Shown: positions 1 to 7,747, numbered from the stretch's first letter. The stretch is 53,920 bases of DNA from Deltaproteobacteria bacterium (GCA_019310385.1 JAFDEK010000073.1:1-53920); one strand, 5' to 3'. Program-made: numbers and translations. The notes: a model not told the origin generated them from the sequence alone.

Positions 1-131
1 ATCCGATCCAGAAGTTGATGGACAACACGTGGTTGTTGCTCGCCTTGGGGGTGGTCATTCCAACCTTGTCCTACACGGTCTGGGGTTGGATCGAGCTGTA
101 CCTCCTCCCCGTCGTGCAGACCCAGCAGTAA
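1..131 (+). CDS. C-terminal end of a small membrane protein, probably an extra subunit of the downstream heme-copper reductase (partial)
   Basis: Only the last 42 residues lie in the window; the frame opens left of base 1 and stops at TAA 129-131. The visible part is one hydrophobic segment (LLLALGVVIPTLSYTVWGW) followed by a short polar tail ending QTQQ, so this end of the protein is membrane-spanning. It stops 16 bp before the CuA subunit, with a ccggagga-type Shine-Dalgarno in the gap, so it belongs to the same operon. A small additional subunit of the heme-copper complex is the simplest reading, but the fragment is too short to assign to a family. Confidence 0.6.
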   Translation, partial: PIQKLMDNTWLLLALGVVIPTLSYTVWGWIELYLLPVVQTQQ

Positions 132-147
132 GCCACCGGAGGACTCA

Positions 148-675
148 ATGAGCATTTACAACCCGCCCGCCGACTGGTTCAAGGGCCCGAGAGGGCCCGA
201 GCGACTGTGGATCGGCTTGGCTCTGATCTGGTGCATGGTGATGTTCATCGCCATGCCCTACTGGCACTTCTACGGGAAGCAGAACCCCACGGGCGAGGCC
301 TATCGCATGGAGATCACCGAGTTCGGCAACCGCCTGCGGCAGTTCGTCGACAACGGAAAGGTCGGAGAGGAGAACGGCGTTCCCATCGTCGAGGCCACGC
401 CCGGCGGCGACGCCTACCTGCTCTCTCGCATGTGGGCCTTCTATCCCATCATCAAGATGAAGAAGGGACAGACCTACCGCCTGCACATCACGTCCCAGGA
501 TCTCCAGCACGGTCTATCGATCCAGCCCCTGAACATGAACTTCCAGGTGTTGCCGGGCTACGACCACGTGCTGACCCTGACGCCAACGAGCAGCGGTAGC
601 TTTTCCATCATCTGCAACGAATTCTGCGGGATCGGCCACCACACGATGACCGGCCGCATCATCGTCGAGGAGTAG
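148..675 (+). CDS. Heme-copper reductase subunit II with CuA site (NorY/CoxB-like)
   Basis: This 175-residue membrane-anchored, periplasm-facing electron-entry subunit has one N-terminal transmembrane helix (about residues 20-38) and then a cupredoxin domain. The CuA ligands are all present: His121 (QHGLSI) and the C-terminal motif CNEFCGIGHHTM giving Cys156, Cys160, His164 and Met167, with Glu158 between the cysteines. It should take electrons from a periplasmic donor and pass them to the catalytic subunit encoded 9 bp downstream. It is shorter than typical two-helix oxidase subunit II and has a single anchor, as in ba3-type oxidases and sNOR-type nitric oxide reductases. ATG start with ggagga 8 bp upstream. 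CuA assignment is firm; oxidase versus NO reductase depends on the next gene. Confidence 0.9.
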   Translation: MSIYNPPADWFKGPRGPERLWIGLALIWCMVMFIAMPYWHFYGKQNPTGEAYRMEITEFGNRLRQFVDNGKVGEENGVPIVEATPGGDAYLLSRMWAFYPIIKMKKGQTYRLHITSQDLQHGLSIQPLNMNFQVLPGYDHVLTLTPTSSGSFSIICNEFCGIGHHTMTGRIIVEE

Positions 676-684
676 GAGGCTCTC

Positions 685-2421
685 ATGACCAGTGCCGTCA
701 TAGGGGACAGCATCCCCGCTACCGGTAACCACGCGGCTTCCGAAGTCCGCAGCTGCGACACCACTACGCTTCCGGTGTGTCTCACCGCCCAGAAGTTCAT
801 CAAGCTCCACGCGGTGGTCGCCGTCGTCTTCCTCCTCATCGGAGGGATCGGCGCGATCCTGCTGGGCCTGACCCGCTGGCCGGCGGTTCACCTGCTCAGT
901 GCCGAGTGGTACTACCGCGTGTTGACGCTCCACGGCCTCAACATGCTGATCTTCTGGATCCTCAATTTCGAGATCGCGATCCTGTACTTCGCCGGCCCGG
1001 TCCTACTCAACAGCCGACTCTTCTCCAAGGCCATGGCCTGGGTTTGCTTCGGGCTGATGCTGGTCGGTGGTGTGATGGTCGATATCGCCATCCTGCAGGG
1101 CCGCAGCGACGTGCTGATGACCTCCTACGTGCCCCTCAAGGCGGCTCCCCATTTCTACCTGGGGATCATCCTGGTGGCAGTGGGCACGCTGGTCGGAGTC
1201 ATCAACTTCCTCTTGACCGTCTACATCGCCAAGCGCGACCACACCTACGAGGGCTCGGTACCGCTGGTGACCTTCGGCGCCATTGCGGCGGCCATCATCG
1301 CGGTCGTCACCCTGCTCCATGGTGCCGTCGTGATGATCCCGACCTGGCTGTGGTCCATGGGAGTGATCCCACAGATCGACGCCGGGTGGTATCGCATCAC
1401 CTGGTGGGGCCTCGGCCACATGTCGCAGCAGGTGAACGTGTGCGCCATGGTGGCGTGCTGGTATCTGCTGGGCACACTCACGGTGGGCTCGAAGCCCATC
1501 AACCAGGCGGTTTGCCGCGGCGCCTTCGTCCTCTACATCCTCTTCATCAACCTCGCCTCGGCCCACCACATCCTGGTGGATCCCGGAGTCGGCGCGGGCT
1601 GGAAGATCTGGAACACCTCCTACGCGATGTACCTCGCGGTGTTGGCTTCCATGATCCACGGCTTCACGGTGCCGGCCTCCATCGAAGTCGCCCAGCGCAA
1701 GAAGGGCTTCAACCAGGGTCTCTTCGGCTGGCTCGCCAATGCGCCGTGGAGCAACCCGGGCTTCTCGGGCTTCTTCCTATCGCTGGTGATCTTCGGCTTC
1801 GGGGGCGGGATCACGGGCGTGGTGCTCGGAACCCAGCAGATCAACATCATGGCCCATAACACCATGCGCATTCCCGGGCACTTCCACGTGACCGTGGTGG
1901 GCGGCACGACCCTGGCCTTCATGGCCCTCACCTACTACGTAGTGCCGCTGATCTTCCAGAAGGAGTTCTACGCCAAGGGCTTGTGCCGCATCCAACCCTA
2001 TCTCTTCGGCGGCGGCATCGTCATGGCGGCCCTGGGGATGTCCTTCGCGGGGTCCTACGGAGTACCGCGGCGACACTGGGACATCGGCTTGACCGGCGGC
2101 CAGTTCGCCCACGACTTCGGCGCCGGTGCGGACCTGATGCTCGGCGTCATGGGCGTCGGTACGGTGCTCGCCTTCCTGGGCCTCCTGCTCTTCATCCTGC
2201 TAGTGGTCGCGGCCGTCTTCCTCGGCCGCTCCAACGCCGGCCGTGCCATGGATCCCTGGCACGGCACCGCGGCCATCGCCGAGGGCGTGGGCGAGACCAC
2301 CGAGGAGGACGACCACAACACCCCCGGGACCCTGGTTCTGGTGGCGGTCTTCCTACTCTCCTTCGCGGTCTACTACTTCGCGAACTGGAAGTGGCTGAGC
2401 GACGTCTGGGAGGTACGCTAA
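685..2421 (+). CDS. Heme-copper superfamily catalytic subunit I, active-site tyrosine absent; candidate sNOR-type nitric oxide reductase
   Basis: A 578-residue polytopic membrane protein with the heme-copper oxidase signature. His83 (LHGLNM) and His401 are the low-spin heme ligands, His399 (GHFH) is the high-spin heme ligand, and His245 (GHMSQQ) with His294-His295 (AHH) are the CuB ligands. In A- and B-type oxidases CuB His is followed four residues later by the cross-linked Tyr (HPxVY); here that position is Gln249. The cbb3-type Tyr, six residues before the HH pair, is Ile here. Loss of this Tyr is a hallmark of NO reductases in the superfamily, and the order CuA subunit, subunit I, SenC resembles norSY-senC of ammonia oxidisers. 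NO reduction is therefore inferred rather than shown; an atypical O2 reductase remains possible. Confidence 0.85.
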   Translation: MTSAVIGDSIPATGNHAASEVRSCDTTTLPVCLTAQKFIKLHAVVAVVFLLIGGIGAILLGLTRWPAVHLLSAEWYYRVLTLHGLNMLIFWILNFEIAILYFAGPVLLNSRLFSKAMAWVCFGLMLVGGVMVDIAILQGRSDVLMTSYVPLKAAPHFYLGIILVAVGTLVGVINFLLTVYIAKRDHTYEGSVPLVTFGAIAAAIIAVVTLLHGAVVMIPTWLWSMGVIPQIDAGWYRITWWGLGHMSQQVNVCAMVACWYLLGTLTVGSKPINQAVCRGAFVLYILFINLASAHHILVDPGVGAGWKIWNTSYAMYLAVLASMIHGFTVPASIEVAQRKKGFNQGLFGWLANAPWSNPGFSGFFLSLVIFGFGGGITGVVLGTQQINIMAHNTMRIPGHFHVTVVGGTTLAFMALTYYVVPLIFQKEFYAKGLCRIQPYLFGGGIVMAALGMSFAGSYGVPRRHWDIGLTGGQFAHDFGAGADLMLGVMGVGTVLAFLGLLLFILLVVAAVFLGRSNAGRAMDPWHGTAAIAEGVGETTEEDDHNTPGTLVLVAVFLLSFAVYYFANWKWLSDVWEVR

Positions 2422-2429
2422 ACCTCTCT

Positions 2430-2467
2430 CACGAGGGGGCCGCCAGCTCTCCGGTGGCCCCCTCGTG
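2430..2467 (+). terminator. Strong GC hairpin after the catalytic subunit (terminator or attenuator)
   Basis: A 15-bp stem, with one G-U pair, is formed by 2430-2444 and 2453-2467 around an 8-nt loop. It lies 9 bp after the TAA of subunit I. There is no U-tract after it, so it may act as an attenuator or mRNA-stabilising hairpin within the operon rather than as a full intrinsic terminator. A possible GTG start for the next gene (2465) falls inside the stem, which favours the ATG at 2507. Confidence 0.6.
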
Positions 2468-2506
2468 CTCGCGTCGTTGTGCAATGCGGCGGCGGAAGGC
2501 CATGCC

Positions 2507-3445
2507 ATGGAACGCAGCCAGCGTGCGATGAAATCGGTGACCCACTTCATGATCGGAGGAGGCTTTCCCGCCTTCTTTCTGGCGCTGCTCTTCTTCTACG
2601 AGCTCTTCCTGCTCGTGATGCTGCTGGCACCCGCCAGCTCGAGCGGCCTCGGGGCCTTCGCGGAGGACTTCCGCGTGTGGTGCCTCGGCTACGATCCAGC
2701 CACCGGGCGCACGCAGTGGGCCTACGTGATCTCGATGGCTACGCCCCAGATCTTCCTGGGCCTGATCGTCGCGATGATGTGGTGGCAGCCCCTGTGCGAG
2801 CACCTTGCACGGCCGCGGGCTCTCGTGCCACAAGCCGCAGCCGCGGCGATCGTCATCGCCGCGCTGGTCGGAGGCCTGGTCCTCGTGGCCGACCCACCCC
2901 CCACCGGCGAGCTCGCCTTCCCCGCCGACGCCCTGCGCACCCATCATATTGCCCCGCGGATCTCCCTCACGAACCAGGAGAACCAGCCGATCGAGCTGGC
3001 CGCCATGGAGGGCAAGGTGGTGATGCTCACGGCCATGTTCGCCTCCTGCGGCCACACCTGCCCGCTCATCCTCGAGCAGTCGAAGCGCGCGGTCGAGAGC
3101 CTCAGCCCGGAGCAGCGCTCCGAGCTGCGCGTCGTGGCCGTGACCCTCGACCCCGGCAACGACACCACCGAAGTCCTCTCCCGCCTGGCGGGCATGCACG
3201 AGATGGAGACGCCCCTCTTCAACCTGCTGACCGGAGAGCCCGACGAGGTGGAGCGGGTTCTGGACCGTATGGGCGTCGAGCGCGAACGGGACCCCGAGAC
3301 GGGAGTCATCGATCACGCTAACCTCTTCCTGCTGATCGACCGCAGCGGGAAGGTCGCCTATCGCTTCAGCTTGGGCGAGCGACAGGAACGCTGGCTCGGC
3401 GCAGCCCTGCAGATCCTGCTCCGCGAACGAACCGAGGCCGGCTAG
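2507..3445 (+). CDS. Membrane-anchored Sco1/SenC-family copper chaperone
   Basis: A 312-residue protein with an N-terminal membrane region (helices near residues 17-41, 76-96 and 108-128), then a C-terminal periplasmic thioredoxin-fold Sco domain. The Sco copper-binding motif is complete: CGHTC (Cys181, Cys185) and the distal His270 (VIDHANLF). Sco proteins deliver copper to CuA sites, so this gene probably metallates the subunit encoded at 148-675. The multi-helix N-terminus is larger than the single anchor of ordinary Sco proteins. I chose ATG 2507, preceded by ggaagg at a good distance, over the GTG at 2465 that lies in the hairpin. SenC next to norSY is also the arrangement in Nitrosomonas sNOR. 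Confidence 0.85.
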   Translation: MERSQRAMKSVTHFMIGGGFPAFFLALLFFYELFLLVMLLAPASSSGLGAFAEDFRVWCLGYDPATGRTQWAYVISMATPQIFLGLIVAMMWWQPLCEHLARPRALVPQAAAAAIVIAALVGGLVLVADPPPTGELAFPADALRTHHIAPRISLTNQENQPIELAAMEGKVVMLTAMFASCGHTCPLILEQSKRAVESLSPEQRSELRVVAVTLDPGNDTTEVLSRLAGMHEMETPLFNLLTGEPDEVERVLDRMGVERERDPETGVIDHANLFLLIDRSGKVAYRFSLGERQERWLGAALQILLRERTEAG

Positions 3446-3523
3446 AGGCCCGGCGCGCGCTCCCCAGACGGCCCGGAGACGGGGGCGGTCCGGAGACCGC
3501 GCGCCCACGACAGGTACCCGAGA

Positions 3524-5662
3524 TTGTCCGTCCCCACTGATCCCGAGGCGGCCCGCGCAGATGCGAGCCCCGCCCCGCTCATCCTGGAGCCACCCGGGCC
3601 CGACTCCGCCCACGAAGTGCCCCCCGGGCCGACCGTGCACGGCGAAGCTGTGCTGCGCAAGCTCGAGCACCTCTTCTTCCGCCTCGACCGGCTGCTGGGA
3701 CGCATCGTGCCCGAGTCCCTCAACCCGCTGCTCCACACGGGGGCCATCGCGGTCACCAGCTTCCTGGTCGCCACGGTGACGGGAATCATCCTGCTGCTGT
3801 GGTACCAGCCAAGCGTCTACTCCGCCTTCGACTCCGTGCAGGCCATGTCGGATTCGCCCTTCACCTCGGGACTGGTGCGGTCGCTCCACCGCTACAGCTC
3901 CGACCTGGCCATGTTCATCTGCCTGGTGCACGCCCTGCGCCTCTTCCTCGGCCGGCGCTTCAACGGCGCCCAGTGGCTCGCCTGGGTGACGGGAGTGGCA
4001 CTGGTGGGGCTGCTGTGGTTCATCGGCTGGACGGGGTACTGGCTCGTCTGGGACCTGCGGGCCCAGCAGCTGGCCGTCGGCAGCGCACGCCTGCTCGACG
4101 TCATGCCCATCTTTACCGACCCACTGGGGCGCACCTTTCTCATCGACGAAGGCGTCAACTCCTTCCTCTTCTTCGTCGTCTTCTTCTTCCACATGCTGGT
4201 CCCCCTCGCCATGGGAATGATCATGTGGCTGCACATCACGCGCGTGGCACGGGCCCGCTTCATCACGGAAAAGCCCATGACCTGGTGGGTGATGGGAGCG
4301 CTGCTGCTGCTCAGCCTCGCCTACCCCGCCAGCAACGCCGGGCGGGCGGAGATGACCGCCATCGTCGACGGCTTCAGCATGGATTGGTGGTACCTCGCCC
4401 CCATCGCACTCACCGACCGCCTCTCGGTGAGCGCGCTGTGGAGCATCACGCTGGGCTTCGGCCTGGTGGGCTTCACGGTGCCCTGGTGGCTGGGACGCCG
4501 CCGGCCCCGCCCGGCCGCGGTGGTCGAGTCCCGCTGCAATGCCTGCACCAAGTGCTATCAGGACTGCCCCTACGTGGCGATCTCCATGGTGCCCCGCAGC
4601 GACGGGAGCACGAAGTACGACCTCCAGGCCCAGGTGGACCCCAGCATCTGCGTCGGCTGCGGCATCTGCGCGGGCTCCTGTGATACGGCCGGCGTCGGGC
4701 TGGGGCACTTCGCCGCCATCGACCAGCGCCGGGAGATCGAGCGCTGGATGCAGGAATCCACCGCCTCCGGCGAGACGGTCCACATGGCCTTCGCCTGCGC
4801 GGAGTCCGCGGCCGACGGCCTCACCGTGGACCCGCAGAGCGGGGTGTGCGAGGAGCTTCCGGGTTACCGGGTCCTGCAGGTTCCCTGCGCGGGCTGGGTG
4901 CACCCCCTGATGATCGAGCGCGCCCTGCGCCACGGCGCCGAGGGCGTGATGATCGTGGGCTGTGGTCCCGGCGAGTGCCACTACCGCGAAGGCGCGAGCT
5001 GGGAGAAGCTGCGCATCGAAGGGCTGCGCGAGCCCGCGCTGCGCCAGGAGAAGGTCGCCCGCGAACAGGTCCTCCTCCTCGGTCTGGACCGCACCCAGAA
5101 GAAGGAGCTGGTGAGCCGGGCGATCCAGTTCGGCCAGGGCAGCCCGCCCCCGAGCGACTCGCCGCGCCTGCCGGTGCTGACCGGCCTGGCCGCCGCACTG
5201 CTGGCCGCTGTCTTCGCCGGCCTGGTCGGCGTAGCGAGCGACCTCGGCTACGCGTCGCCCCAGCCTTCCGGCTCGGAGCTCGTCGTGAGCTTCAAGCACC
5301 CCGGCCGAATGAGCGAGAACTGCGAAGAGGTCAGCGAGGAAGAGCTTGCCGACATTCCCGTGCACATGCGCCAGGCCCGCAAGTGCGAGCGCGCGCGCGC
5401 GGCAGTACGCCTGCGGGTGCACGTAGACGGCCAGCCCGTGGTCGAGTCGAGCTCCGCGCCCTCGGGCCTGTGGTCCGACGGGCCGAGCGTCACCGTCGAG
5501 CGGGTCTCCGTCGCGCTCGGAGAGCACAGGGTCCGCGTGGAGATCGGCGACGGGCCCGACCCCGACGAGTGGACCTTCGTCGACGAACGCACACTCGAGT
5601 TCGGGCCCGAGCATCGGCGTGTGGTGCTCTTCGAGAGGGTCGACGGCTTCGTGTGGCGCTAA
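3524..5662 (+). CDS. Cytochrome b / double [4Fe-4S] ferredoxin / MvhD-like fusion with extra C-terminal membrane and soluble domain
   Basis: A 712-residue fusion. Residues ~65-325 are a cytochrome b/b6 N-domain with two HX13H pairs (His122/His136 and His223/His237) for two b hemes. Then come two classic [4Fe-4S] motifs (Cys338, 341, 344, 348 and Cys376, 379, 382, 386). Residues ~415-530 resemble the hydrogenase iron-sulfur subunit MvhD, with FACAE, VPCAGW and GCGPGEC cysteines. One further membrane helix (~562-585) precedes a ~120-residue hydrophilic tail. Start is TTG 3524. Position in the operon suggests that it feeds electrons to, or takes them from, the heme-copper complex, linking the quinone pool to a cytoplasmic Fe-S/flavin partner. 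That role is inference; the domain content is clear. Confidence 0.82.
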   Translation: MSVPTDPEAARADASPAPLILEPPGPDSAHEVPPGPTVHGEAVLRKLEHLFFRLDRLLGRIVPESLNPLLHTGAIAVTSFLVATVTGIILLLWYQPSVYSAFDSVQAMSDSPFTSGLVRSLHRYSSDLAMFICLVHALRLFLGRRFNGAQWLAWVTGVALVGLLWFIGWTGYWLVWDLRAQQLAVGSARLLDVMPIFTDPLGRTFLIDEGVNSFLFFVVFFFHMLVPLAMGMIMWLHITRVARARFITEKPMTWWVMGALLLLSLAYPASNAGRAEMTAIVDGFSMDWWYLAPIALTDRLSVSALWSITLGFGLVGFTVPWWLGRRRPRPAAVVESRCNACTKCYQDCPYVAISMVPRSDGSTKYDLQAQVDPSICVGCGICAGSCDTAGVGLGHFAAIDQRREIERWMQESTASGETVHMAFACAESAADGLTVDPQSGVCEELPGYRVLQVPCAGWVHPLMIERALRHGAEGVMIVGCGPGECHYREGASWEKLRIEGLREPALRQEKVAREQVLLLGLDRTQKKELVSRAIQFGQGSPPPSDSPRLPVLTGLAAALLAAVFAGLVGVASDLGYASPQPSGSELVVSFKHPGRMSENCEEVSEEELADIPVHMRQARKCERARAAVRLRVHVDGQPVVESSSAPSGLWSDGPSVTVERVSVALGEHRVRVEIGDGPDPDEWTFVDERTLEFGPEHRRVVLFERVDGFVWR

Positions 5663-5735
5663 GGGCTTCGTGCGGCGCTAAAGGCTTCGTGTGGCGCTAA
5701 AGGTTTCGTATGGCGCTAAAGGCTTTGCGTAGCGC
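5645..5735 (+). repeat. 19-bp tandem repeat, about 4.7 copies, running through the stop codon of the cytochrome b fusion
   Basis: Unit ggcttcgtgtggcgctaaa starts at 5645, 5664, 5683, 5702 and 5721, each exactly 19 bp apart, with few mismatches and decay in the last copy. The first copy encodes the C-terminal GFVWR-stop of the preceding gene, so the stop codon is part of the repeat unit. Because 19 is not a multiple of 3, later copies put the same peptide and a TAA into other frames. There are no spacers, so this is not a CRISPR array. Confidence 0.9.
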
Positions 5736-5761
5736 GAGCAGGGAAGGCACCCGGCCGCGCT

Positions 5762-6202
5762 TCAGATGGGCGGTCGCAGGTGGTGGTTCATCCAGTAGAT
5801 CACCACGCCCGTCAGCGAGACGTAGAGCCAGACCGGGAAGGTGAAGCGGGCGATCCGCCGGTGCTCCTCGAAACGCTCCTTGGCGGCCAGGTAGAAGGTT
5901 CGCACCACGAGAGGGACCAGACAGACCTCGAGCACGATGTGCGTTCCGAGGAGGGTCCGGAAGAGGTCGCGCACCCAGTCCTCGCCAGGAAAGCGCGTGT
6001 GCCCCAGGATCGCGGTCTGGACCACGTATGCGGCTAGGAAGAGCAGAGACACGGCGAGGTTCGTGAGCATGAGCCGCCGATGCAGCTCCCGCTCGCCGCG
6101 ACTGATTGCGACGATGGCCGCCACCAGCAGCGCGGCGTTGGTGCCGTTGAGTACCGCGCTGATGGCGGGTAGAGAGGCGGGGAGAGAAGATGCGAGATTC
6201 AT
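5762..6202 (-). CDS. DUF420/YozB-like membrane protein, heme-copper oxidase associated
   Basis: A 146-residue protein with four predicted membrane helices and histidines at membrane edges (HRRLMLTN, GHTRFPG, GTHIVLEV, EHRRIARF, MNHH). This pattern matches the DUF420 family, whose members (for example YozB/CtaM in Firmicutes) are needed for maturation or assembly of heme-copper oxidases. It is convergent with the reductase operon, which fits such a role. ATG at 6202 is preferred because the peptide from there begins MNLASS; a GTG at 6232 with a ggaggg further upstream would add ten residues. Family call fairly confident; exact function not determined. Confidence 0.7.
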   Translation of the reverse strand: MNLASSLPASLPAISAVLNGTNAALLVAAIVAISRGERELHRRLMLTNLAVSLLFLAAYVVQTAILGHTRFPGEDWVRDLFRTLLGTHIVLEVCLVPLVVRTFYLAAKERFEEHRRIARFTFPVWLYVSLTGVVIYWMNHHLRPPI

Positions 6203-6280
6203 GAACGACGGAGCCCCGGTGTGGGAAGGCACCGCAGGGTAGCCCTCCCCGGCTGCGGACCGCAGCCGCTCGACAGTCTT

Positions 6281-6310
6281 TCACAGCCCGTCACAGCCCG
6301 TCATAGCCTA
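6281..6310 (+). repeat. 10-bp tandem repeat, three copies
   Basis: tcacagcccg occurs at 6281-6290 and 6291-6300, with a degenerate third copy (tcatagccta) at 6301-6310. It sits in the short gap between the divergent DUF420-like gene and the small membrane peptide gene. Confidence 0.75.
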
Positions 6311-6333
6311 AGACGATTCAGGAGCGTGCCGCC

Positions 6334-6519
6334 ATGCCGATCGAAAGCGCCGTCCGCCTCGGCCTCATCGCCTTTGCGGTCGTCACCATCGCCTACGTCT
6401 GCATCGGCACGGGGCTCTGGGACAAGAGCAACAGTGACTGGTGGAGCCAGCTGCCGGACCACAAGCGAAAGCTCTTCATCGCCGCCATCGCGCTTTCGCT
6501 CCTGCAGTCCTTTATTTGA
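6334..6519 (+). CDS. Small one- or two-helix membrane protein, unknown function
   Basis: A 61-residue ORF with an N-terminal hydrophobic helix (LGLIAFAVVTIAYVCIGTGL), a short polar segment with SDWWSQLPDHKRK, and a second hydrophobic stretch at the C-terminus. A gattcaggagcg Shine-Dalgarno lies before the ATG. No family recognised. It ends 8 bp before the 3' end of convergent selD and sits beside the DUF420-like gene, so a small subunit or assembly factor for the heme-copper complex is possible but unproven. Confidence 0.6.
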   Translation: MPIESAVRLGLIAFAVVTIAYVCIGTGLWDKSNSDWWSQLPDHKRKLFIAAIALSLLQSFI

Positions 6520-6527
6520 GCAGCGAG

Positions 6528-7583
6528 CTAGGAGCGGCCCCCGGCCTCGACCTCGATGCTGCCCGGCTGCCCCGCGATCACCTCTCCGATCACCGAACGC
6601 GCCCAGGTCCCCCGGGCCTCGAGCTCCGCAAGCAGCTGTCCCTCCGACTCGGCGGGAACCGAGAGCAAGAGACCACCCGAGGTCTGGGGATCCGCCAGGA
6701 TGCTCCGGTCCGTCTCGTCGAGGGAAGCGGCGAAGCGGGTGTGCGCCTCGACGTAGGCGAGGTTCTTCGCGCTGCCTCCCGGGACCAGCCCCGCCGCGGC
6801 CAGGGGACGCGCAAAATCGAAGACCGGCACCGCCCCGACCTGCACCCGCGCCGCCACACCCGAACTCAGCATCATGTTGTGCAGATGGCCGAGCAAGCCG
6901 AAGCCCGTGACGTCGGTCGCGGCCCGGGCGCCCGCCGCGAGGGCGGCGTCCCGGGCGCCGCGGTTGAGGGCCGACATGGCCTCGACGACCCGCCCCAGAT
7001 CGGCCTCGCCCAGGCGCTCCTGCTTGATCGCCTGAGAGGCGATGCCGAAGCCCAGGGGCTTGGTGAGTACCAGGCGGTCCCCGGGCTTCGCCGCGTTCTG
7101 GGTGAGCGCCCGGTTCGAATCCAATGAGCCGATCACGCAGAGGCCGTACTTGAGCTCCGGGTCGAGCACCGTGTGCCCGCCCACCACGGCGCAGCCCGCC
7201 TCGGCCGCCTTGTCGCGACCGCCCTGGAAGATGCGGCGCAGTACCTCGGACGGAAGCTCTTCATCGGGGAAGCCACAGATCGCCAGGGCGACCTGGGGCT
7301 CTGCCCCCATGGCGTACACGTCGGAGAGGGAGTTCGCGGCCGCGATGGCGCCGAAATCCTCGGCGCGGTCGACGACCGGCGTGATGAAATCCACGGTGAA
7401 GACCAGCGGAGCGCCGTTCTCCGGGCGCAAGATCGCCGCATCCTCCATCAGGCCGCCTTCAGGGCTGACCCAAGGATGATCGAAGGGAGCGAGCTCCTTT
7501 AGGACCTGCACGAGGCCCTGGGCGTTCAGCTTGCGCGCTCAACCACCGGCGGGTACGAGCGAGGTGAGGCGTAGGTCCGCCAT
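6528..7583 (-). CDS. selD: Selenophosphate synthase SelD, itself a selenoprotein (in-frame UGA at codon 15)
   Basis: Makes selenophosphate from selenide and ATP for selenocysteine and selenouridine synthesis. Reading from ATG 7583, the N-terminus is MADLRLTSLVPAGG, then UGA, then ARKLNAQG. This is the SelD catalytic loop (GG-C/U-x2-K), with Sec15 at the nucleophile position and Lys18 three residues later. The frame continues uninterrupted for 351 residues, with GLMEDAAIL and GGHTVLDPELKYG characteristic of the AIRS/PurM-fold kinase. A near-perfect ccaaggaggaaga Shine-Dalgarno precedes ATG 7583; the downstream GTG (7511) would delete the catalytic loop and lacks such a site. UGA readthrough implies a working Sec machinery elsewhere in the genome. 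Confidence 0.93.
7539..7541 (-). other. Recoded UGA (selenocysteine) codon of selD
   Basis: TGA on the minus strand at codon 15 of selD, in the GG-U-A-R-K context where other SelD proteins have Cys or Sec. Downstream bases can form a small hairpin (GCC-cag-GGC core inside CTG...CAG arms), in the place expected for a bacterial SECIS element; this fold is only eyeballed. Confidence 0.85.
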
Positions 7584-7596
7584 CGCGTCTTCCTCC

Positions 7597-7648
7597 TTGG
7601 TCGGGCTCCTTGGTCAGGCTCCCTGGTCAGGCTCCGTGGTCAGGCCAA
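7597..7648 (+). repeat. 13-bp tandem repeat, four copies
   Basis: Unit (t/c/g)tggtcaggctcc at 7597, 7610, 7623 and 7636, exact 13-bp period with one or two mismatches. It lies immediately upstream of selD, just beyond its Shine-Dalgarno, in the leader region between divergent genes. Confidence 0.8.
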
Positions 7649-7703
7649 GCACCGCGGCTACCTCGGGCCGCAGGGAGTCTAGCCGGCCCCCTGGGTACAC
7701 GCC

Positions 7704-7745
7704 GAAGGTGAACAGTTGAAGATGAACAGTCGAAGGTGAACGGTG
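7704..7745 (+). repeat. 14-bp tandem repeat, three copies, overlapping the start region of the acyl-CoA dehydrogenase
   Basis: Unit gaaggtgaacagtt at 7704, 7718 and 7732 with one to three mismatches each. The third copy supplies the ribosome-binding region of the downstream gene, so expansion or contraction would change its leader or start. Confidence 0.75.
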
Positions 7746-7747
7746 AG

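Noticed and set aside
685..2421. Ordinary cbb3 or aa3 oxidase
   Set aside because: Neither the helix VI Tyr nor the cbb3-type helix VII Tyr is present, and the CuA subunit is not found in cbb3 complexes.
2429..5614. Very long open frame (over 1000 codons) on the minus strand
   Set aside because: It is antisense to the Sco and cytochrome b fusion genes, has Ala/Gly/Arg/His-rich low-complexity sequence and no recognisable domain; such frames arise from high GC at third codon positions.
5645..5735. Possible CRISPR array
   Set aside because: Units are 19 bp and directly abutting, with no spacers and no cas genes in the window.
6528..7511. SelD starting at GTG 7511, with the upstream TGA taken as a real stop
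   Set aside because: This would remove the catalytic loop, has no good ribosome-binding site, and leaves the conserved N-terminus and its strong Shine-Dalgarno unexplained.
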